Part shown: in pieces, positions 32,301 through 64,000 of the stretch
How the letters are laid out: the number at the start of each line of letters is the position of its first letter
Numbering within the stretch: the first letter of the stretch is position 1
Assembly: GCA_933228895.1 (NCBI GenBank)
Contig: OW121846.1
Location: 108,765,054-108,829,053 of the forward strand
DNA: 64,000 bases
From: Platycnemis pennipes
Lineage: Eukaryota > Arthropoda > Insecta > Odonata > Platycnemididae
Direction of reading: 5' to 3'
Notes under the pieces: generated by a model
Database searches by the model: none
Told to the model about the DNA's origin: nothing
The model's input: only the letters and a program-made list of their open reading frames with translations
Position numbers and translations under genes: made by a program

Positions 32301-34146
32301 CAAGATATTTATACTTCATTGAGGACTGAACTCCCCCCAGAGAAAAAAATTATGTACGCACCTGGTAGGACCTGAAAGGTCATCAGTAATTACCTTCCCT
32401 AGGAATTCTTAAAACAAAGATATGCTTTCCATTCACTTCTCAGTTAGATGTGCTTGTCTGATAATGGTGATGTAATTCTATTTTAAATCCAATGACAAAA
32501 CCAATAGTTGGGCTTTCATAGTTGCATTCATTTTTTTGTATGTGTCCTTAATTAGATTATATCCATTTACTGTTCAAACTTCATTTCATTCCTGAAATAT
32601 TATCCCCCTCAACTTGTGTACATTTTGCTGCTTCCCAAATTGATAATGATGCAGCTGCTTAGAAACCTGGATAGTGGAATTTTTATTTTTGTGGTTTGTA
32701 ATGGTTATCCAAATAAACATTATTAAAATGGTACACCACAACTTAAATGGATCAGCTATTTGAAATATGCATGTGAGGTGTATATTTATTTTTATTCATT
32801 GTCTTCACCACAAGCATCTCCAGGAATGTGCTGCTGCCATCTTGTTAATGACTCTACTATGAAACCCTTAAGGAGTGTATCTTAGTGCCCTGTCCTGAAA
32901 GTGTGTTGCTTCGATAAATGTAGAGGTATTACTTTTGAAATTCAGTAAGTCCACTCCAGTCAGTTGATTATGATGCTGCTTGAATTCTGATTTTTTTCAT
33001 GGACATTTATCTGAACTCTGCCTTCCTGAAACCCATCGTGGGCCAGTGTCCCATTTTTAGGGCGAAAGAAAAAAGTTGCAGCGAAATTTTCATTCTGAAA
33101 CCATTTGCCCTTAACTTTCAATTGGAGCTTAATTTTAATGATTATTATCTCGAACTAGGTTGTTGGTTTTTTTCTAAATCGGCATGCCTCTTCTTAAAGG
33201 GGGCAAATTCACAGTTGTGTAGCATATGCTTCATAGACATCTGTTCACTTAAAGAGTCACTCACCAAAACTTCTCATTTTGTAGTCATTATGAAGTTATT
33301 GCATAATAGGAGTGTGGAAGAGATAGAGTAGCTCTTTGTTAATGATTTACTTAGGGTAATTGACACAGAGGGTATAAAATAGGCATGTTCATCATAAAAT
33401 TTTGCAAATTAAAGAATTGATACTTAACTTTATAAAACCTGATCTATGACACATAAAAGTCATGGACCTCAAAGAAGTAGGATTTCTGGACGAAGAGTAA
33501 GTGGAGACATTAAATTTTTACAAGGAAATCACATAATAACACAGCAGCTCAATATGCTGCACCTTGCAGCCATTGGAACAAACACAATTTGTAAGCAGTG
33601 TGATATTTTATTGAATCGTCTATTCTTTTCAGACTCCCATGAAAAATAAAATCAATAATGTTATGTAAACAAAGTATGGAATGAAAAATTATTATAAATT
33701 CACTGAAAGGAGTTATATTATTTCAACTGGTTACCCTTTGCACAGTATGCCGACTTTTATTTCATACAATACATGTGATTTTATATGCCTTAGTCATTGT
33801 TGAGCATGGGTATAAAGAAAATTCTGATGAATAATATAGTGATGATTAATTAATTACCAATTGTAGCCTATGTTTCATAGAGATGGAGTAATGACATGAT
33901 AAACTATGGTTTTATGCTCAATTTGTGGAAGTTCATCTTCAATTAAATTTAAAACTTTTTATATTCCAAACTTTAAAAACTCGAGACACAATCAGTTTCA
34001 TCCACAAGAGGTCATCAAGTAGGTATACAGAAAATTTAGTCCTGTATATACTCTTGGTGAAGTAAGGGAGGGGGCAAAGATAGTGGAAGAGGGGATTTAA
34101 GTCAAATGTAAGGATCCAAGGAGAGGTCAAAGTGGATTCAAGGTAG
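29386..34146. other. Intergenic DNA between RNF11 and PAK, mostly unrecognised
   Basis: No supported gene. A short G/C palindrome (GGAGGGGGTTTAAACCCC, about 29835) and one candidate MITE (32116-32364, listed separately) are the only structures noted. The frames of 60-110 codons lack motifs or codon bias that I can use. Confidence 0.4.
32116..32364. mobile_element. Candidate MITE with CAGGGGCGTA ends
   Basis: CAGGGGCGTAATAAGGGG at 32116 faces ATTATGTACGCACCTG ending at 32364. The outer 10 bp pair at 9 positions, and a CCCCC run lies inside each end. The interior is AT-rich and non-coding. No target duplication is confirmed. Confidence 0.4.
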
Positions 34147-34159
34147 TAAGGCAATGTTA

Positions 34160-34388
34160 GGGCCACGTTGACACACCGGTTCCCGTCAGATCACCGAAGT
34201 TAAGCAACGATGGGCCCGGACAGAGGATGGATGGGTAGCCCCCCTCCATGCCTTACCGTGCTGCACTTGTCCCCTGTCTGCGAGTGGCGGACAGGTTAAA
34301 TGTGGGATGGCACAATGGATTTAAAGAGGTCTTAAGTGCCAGGGGGGCTCAGAAGGCTCCCGCCCACCCCTCCAATTTACATTTTATT
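34160..34388 (+). mobile_element. 5S-rRNA-derived SINE, copy 1
   Basis: The head (about 34160-34244) reads like a 5S rRNA gene: ACCGGTTCCCGTCAGATCAC, then GAAGTTAAGCAACG (A box), then GATGGGT (C box). It then diverges into a body (CTGCACTTGTCCCCTGTCTG... GTTAAATGTGGGATGGCACA) shared with a second copy at 61995-62219. A perfect 13-bp target-site duplication TAAGGCAATGTTA flanks it (34147-34159 and 34389-34401), proving retroposition. The 3' half of 5S is replaced, so it is not an rRNA gene. Confidence 0.88.
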
Positions 34389-34723
34389 TAAGGCAATGTT
34401 AAGGATGGGGGAAGGTCCTGAAAACGTACGTCATTCACAATTGACAATGGGTTGAGTTTTTCTTAATCTCCAGCTCCTCTAAAATGTCAAGCTTCTTGCC
34501 TTTGGTCTCGAAGTGAAGGAACTATGGGAAATCACTCCGGTAGCCATCATCACACAGTTGTTTGGTGAAAAATGACTGCTGTGTTCCCTGTCACATAAGC
34601 TCTTTTGTGTTCTTTGGTTCTCACTTTTTTATCGTTTTCATTTCTTTAAAACACTAATATCATCAACCTTATTTGGAAACTGCATGTATGAGTTCTCTAA
34701 ATACTCTACCAAGAACACAGTAT

Positions 34724-36666
34724 TGTACTATGGGAGAAAAAAAGTTTTCCAACAAATGGAGAGTCGCCACTATCGCTCTGAGAGAAAATATCATTCATTT
34801 CTGACGGTATAATATTCTTTGGTCTCGGCCACCACGAGGGAAGTTCAAACACGGTAGGGGATGGACTCATCGCCCGAGTATGTGACGGGAGACCGAAAGC
34901 TTGCCTGCTCCGAGCTGTAAACGCGATGGCGTCCATTCTGGACGCATATTATTCCTCAAATGCATTTTAAACGCTCTATTTAACCATCTCGTACTCGCCG
35001 AACTTCCCTCCGAACGCCGAGCCTTTCCGCCGAACTTCGCTTCTTCCTCGCACTCTGGCAAGGTCCTGAGATTCACCCAGTATTCGCCTCTTCGCTTTCT
35101 TTCCCTAGTTTGAAAAAGTGAAGAAGTTTATATTATTTAGTAATTATGTTGAGAGCTGCCGCTAATTACTGCTTCGAAACATGGAATGATTTAGCAAAGT
35201 ATGTAACATAATCTACGACAATTAACAGAACACCTCAATGATTTTTCTTTAGTAAATGTAAATAAAAACTTATGTTCAATATACCAATCATGGCGACAGC
35301 TTCACTTCAGCTTGGCGGAGCCCTTTGTTCCACTTTGACGTTTGGTTTTCATTAAGCCGGCAGGACATACAACTTGCTTTACATTACAAAACTTGTCTTT
35401 CACTGTAGAGTCCTGAGGGAAAGCACGCGTATATTGGCTGAACACTGCTGGCCAAACGCTGTTGATAATAGGATATAGATTTAAATTATATCATTGTTAT
35501 TGGTAAAATCTCGTTTCTTATGTATAAAGTAGGAAGAATTTTGGATTGAGGAAAGTAATATTTTGACAGACTTAAAGTAAATATCCTACGGCTGAGAAAT
35601 CGGAGTGATTTCGGTGGTATTACTGGAGTGTATTCTGGTGGTAATTTTTATGTTGGTTGGCTGAAATCATCCATAGCTGGCAGTATTCGGTAAGCAAAAT
35701 AGAAAGACATGGCAATAATCCCAGGCAAGTTAAGTGAAATAATATTCTTGCTCAAATCCAATTCAGGGAGGGCGGAAATTTTTCGGGAAGCCGTTAGACG
35801 AGCAGGCAAAGAGCTGGACATAAAAACGGTTTCTTTACCTACTCTCACGGAGAATTTTCCTTAAAGCAGCGAAATACAGGTTCCGAAGTAGCGAAATACG
35901 GAAAGTGATTGCAGCAGTAGAAGATATTACCATCCACCTATCATGAGATCAGTTACAAATTCGCTTGAACAGCAAAGCATAGGTTTCCATGGCAAAAGAG
36001 AAGGGGGTCTGGGGTAAAAAAATAGCATAACATTCCTTTAACGTGACTTGGATAAAAAAATGTATCTTGTGTTTACGTAAAATGACAAAGTGGTGAACGA
36101 AAAACATTCACCATCTTCAGGTCTCGAATTGAAAACTTCGTATTACCAGTCAGTTACAACACAGACCGACAACTCCCTACTGATATTAACGGAACGATTC
36201 AATGGTTTATATCGTTTATATGTACGCGGAAAATATTCAAGCTCGTCTTTTGTTAACCTTTTCATTTGGGAGAAAGAGAGCGAAGAGGCGGACAACGAGT
36301 GAATCCCAGGACCTTGTCAGAGTGCGGAACAAGGAGTGAGGCCTAAAAGAAAAAGGTAGGAAAGACGGAGAATGCGGAGTGAAGTTCGGCGAGAACGAGA
36401 TAGTTAAATGGAGTGTTTAAAATGCTTGCAAGTAATAATATGCCTCCGTTCTGGACGCCAGGGCGTTTACAGCTCGGGGCAAGCAAGCTGCTGCCGGTAT
36501 TCCGTCACATGCTCGGGCGATGAGTCCATCACCTTACAGTGTTTGAACTTCGCTCGTGGTGGCCGAGACCAAAGAATATTGTACCGTCAGAAAGGAATCC
36601 GATTTTCTTCAGAGCGATAGTGGCGGCTCTCCATTTGTTGGGAAATTTTTTTTCTCCCATAGTACA
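34724..36666. mobile_element. 2-kb element with about 400-bp terminal inverted repeats
   Basis: TGTACTATGGGAGAAAAAAA at 34724 is mirrored by TTTTTTTTCTCCCATAGTACA ending at 36666. Homology continues inward with indels to about 35118 on the left and 36253 on the right, including CCAACAAATGGAGAG, TTTGGTCTCGGCCACCACGA and GAACTTCGGCGAG-type blocks in opposite orientation. The central 1.1 kb has no recognisable transposase. Long arms suggest a foldback or Mutator-like non-autonomous element. No target duplication is evident. Confidence 0.75.
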
Positions 36667-37316
36667 TTGCTCTTGTACTCTACACTCCTTGAGCCGCGCA
36701 CTTTATTAACCGCACACTGTTTTGCAACTGGTTTTGTAGTCTGGTCCTGGTCGGTAGATGTCTCAGGCGCTCAGCGAAGAAATGGCTATAGCCAACGTAC
36801 CGAATATATAGGGGTAATATTAGTCGCGGAGCAACGCCCATATGTTGCTGAAGAACGAAAGAATTATGTTGGCCTTCTGTATTGACTTATTCATTCAGTC
36901 AATTCAGTTCGGTGAGTCAGATTGGTCAGATCACCGGACATATGATTGACGGACGCAGTTGACGCGTAGATTTAAGTGCTATTATATATTTTTATTTCAT
37001 ATATTCGATATATTATTATAGAATATATTCGCCAGCAAGTGTGTATGAGGGTGGCGCGCTTATTCATTTTATCATATTTTTCTGTCTAGTGGGCATATAT
37101 GCCCTATAGGGCTCGATGCCATTATGGAATCTTGTCGTTTTAACAGCCATTGCGAATCAGACTCGTCTTTGGCATGTTAATAGACAGCAAATTTCCCAAA
37201 TTATGATAATGGTGCTGATAAATTAGAGAATATAATCTAAGTAACTGCGTTGGAGGGTTGGTTTCTGTGTTACGACGGGTGTAGAGAAAAATTGATGCTT
37301 CTTTTGCCTTTCGTTA
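36667..37316. other. Region upstream of PAK, possible promoter area
   Basis: No coding region is supported. TCAGT words resembling insect initiators cluster at about 36894-36912, just before GTGAGT, which could be a donor of a non-coding first exon. A second GTGAGT donor at 37944, with the acceptor at about 38188, could frame a 5' UTR exon ending at 37943. Both are speculative. Confidence 0.25.
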
Positions 37317-37552
37317 AGGCCGCTTTAAAAGATACAATTTTCTGTACAATTTCTTGCACAAACGCTTGCATGAGGAAAAGCAGGAAAAGTGTACCGTGTA
37401 AAGCGGCAAATTGTGTGAACGCTTGTGCGAATGTCTGAATGACTGCGCGGAAAATATATTTACATATAATATACAGGTTCTATAGAACCTGTTCTAATTT
37501 CGTTCAGTTTATACAAGCGTTTGTACAAAAAATGGTATCGTGTAAAGCGGCT
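37317..37552 (+). mobile_element. MITE family A, copy 2
   Basis: It begins AGGCCGCTTTAAAAGATACA and ends AAAGCGGCT, with the same internal order as copy 3 and the reverse of copy 1. It carries a small insertion (ATATATTTACATATAATATA, about 37452) and a GGTTCTATAGAACC palindrome. Confidence 0.82.
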
Positions 37553-38208
37553 TTCAGATGTTGTCTCTTAAGATAATTAGCTTAAATGTGCTGCGCACGC
37601 GCGGAATAATATTGCAAAGAATCTTAAATATATCGTTATCTTTCGTTTTCTGAGAATAATGCAAAGAATTTGAAACGGGACACATGGTTTAACCGCAGAT
37701 AAGAAGGAACAAATAGGTTAGTTGCACTGAAATATGCTTGAAAATAGGAGTCGACAGTATTTCAAGAGAGCGCCTGATTAACAGATCTCTAGAATCGTTC
37801 GCAGAGATTCGATCACGGCGATCGTCTTTTTCGACCGACTCGTAACCAACTTCTCCAAGAATTTTGAGCCGAAAGGGAGTTGAGGTGGTCATTTTTGATA
37901 GTATTAGTGGGAGTGGTCGTCAGGGTTTAAATTTTGGGTTTAGGTGAGTTATTTGCAGGATTTCTTAATTTATTCGGGCAAGGTTTAGCCAATACTCGGT
38001 CGGGCTGGTCAGTTCATGAGCATAATGTGTCGTTGATAATACTAATACGGAAGTTGATTGTTCCGCGTTACACATATTTCTGTGGTTTAACATTATGTGT
38101 TAATACAGGCATGTATATATCTTTTGGATGATTTAAGTGACCATAAGTTTTTAAGTATTTAATCAGTCAAGGTTTCCTCCTTGGAACAGGGTATGAAAGG
38201 AATTAAAC

Positions 38209-63676
<25,468 letters not shown>

Positions 63677-63854
63677 GTGAGTATTCTCCATTTCCTTTTA
63701 AATTTACTTTGAAATGCATTCATCTCATGAGTAATGCAGACAAGTAATTTTGTATTTTTCTTTCAAAAGTATTTCTGTGCTAGAATGACACATTATTTTT
63801 CATGTAAAAACAAATCTTGGTAATTGAAGTAAAATTTCTTCTGAGATATCTCCC

Positions 63855-63960
63855 ACAGAGGCCCATATTGCTGGGACAACAGTTTTGTCTGTGTTGCAGC
63901 TAGCATCTTCAGGTCAAAGTCAAGGTGCCAACTGCAATGCCGGTTAAACTGTTGCTCATG
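63855..63960 (-). repeat. Possible Penelope-type terminal-repeat fragment
   Basis: The minus strand reads GACCTGAAGATGCTAGCTGC and, 13 bases on, AAAACTGTTGTCCCAGC. This is similar to the CTGAAGA ... GAAACTGTTG layout of the arms at 15.5 and 16.1 kb, but the second core block is altered and no stem II forms. Confidence 0.35.
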
Positions 63961-64000
63961 CATTATGGAGCTACAGAGGACATACCCTGGAAAAAACTTT

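Noticed and set aside
32999..33331. 110-codon frame between the two genes
   Set aside because: No family motif, no splice partners and no codon bias that I can judge; probably chance.
34160..34250. A functional 5S rRNA gene
   Set aside because: Only the first part resembles 5S, the 3' half is replaced by SINE body, and a target duplication encloses the whole unit.

Overview
This is eukaryotic, intron-rich, AT-rich DNA and almost certainly insect. Two host genes can be read with confidence, both on the + strand: an RNF11-type RING-H2 ubiquitin ligase (three exons, 4602-25081) and a group-I p21-activated kinase that looks like insect Pak3 (eight exons read, 38209-63676, last exon or exons beyond the window). 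Spliceosomal GT/AG introns up to about 20 kb, invertebrate transposon families and the Pak3-like architecture point to an insect, perhaps a hemimetabolous one; the species cannot be named from this sequence.

Layout. 1-4600: upstream DNA with an inverted-repeat element (1366-2950) abutting a decayed Ty1/copia pol relic (2951-3702). 4602-25081: RNF11, whose 19.7-kb first intron is a transposon graveyard. That intron holds a MITE (5933-6156), a reverse-oriented non-LTR retrotransposon (about 8925-6840), and a forward non-LTR retrotransposon (about 10200-13400) interrupted by a 72-bp TTAA element and a 1.22-kb TA-flanked element. It also holds a pogo/Tigger-type relic (13440-15225) carrying a nested TTAA MITE, a Penelope-like insertion (15455-16259) with inverted terminal repeats and a 15-bp target duplication, a TTAA element (16754-19678) containing a LINE, and a hAT-like relic (about 20291-20960). 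25082-34100: probable RNF11 3' UTR, then gene-poor DNA. 34160-36666: a 5S-rRNA-derived SINE and a 2-kb element with about 400-bp inverted arms. 38209-64000: the PAK gene; its introns hold a Ty3/gypsy pol relic (minus), two hAT-like relics (minus), tRNA-derived SINEs, a Tc1-like relic, two pogo-type copies and a second 5S SINE.

How the genes work. RNF11 is a small, probably lipid-anchored RING-H2 protein that acts with HECT ligases; PAK is a Rac/Cdc42 effector kinase with CRIB, autoinhibitory and catalytic segments. They are unrelated neighbours in the same orientation, and nothing suggests co-function. No bacterial-type operon, CRISPR array or genuine tRNA/rRNA gene was found. The most interesting material is in the repeats: the 5S-derived SINE, the Penelope-like insertion with hammerhead-ribozyme-like cores in both arms, and precisely nested elements whose target duplications can be read. 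All intron phases quoted were worked out by hand from the sequence; TE family names rest on motif recognition, without any database search.
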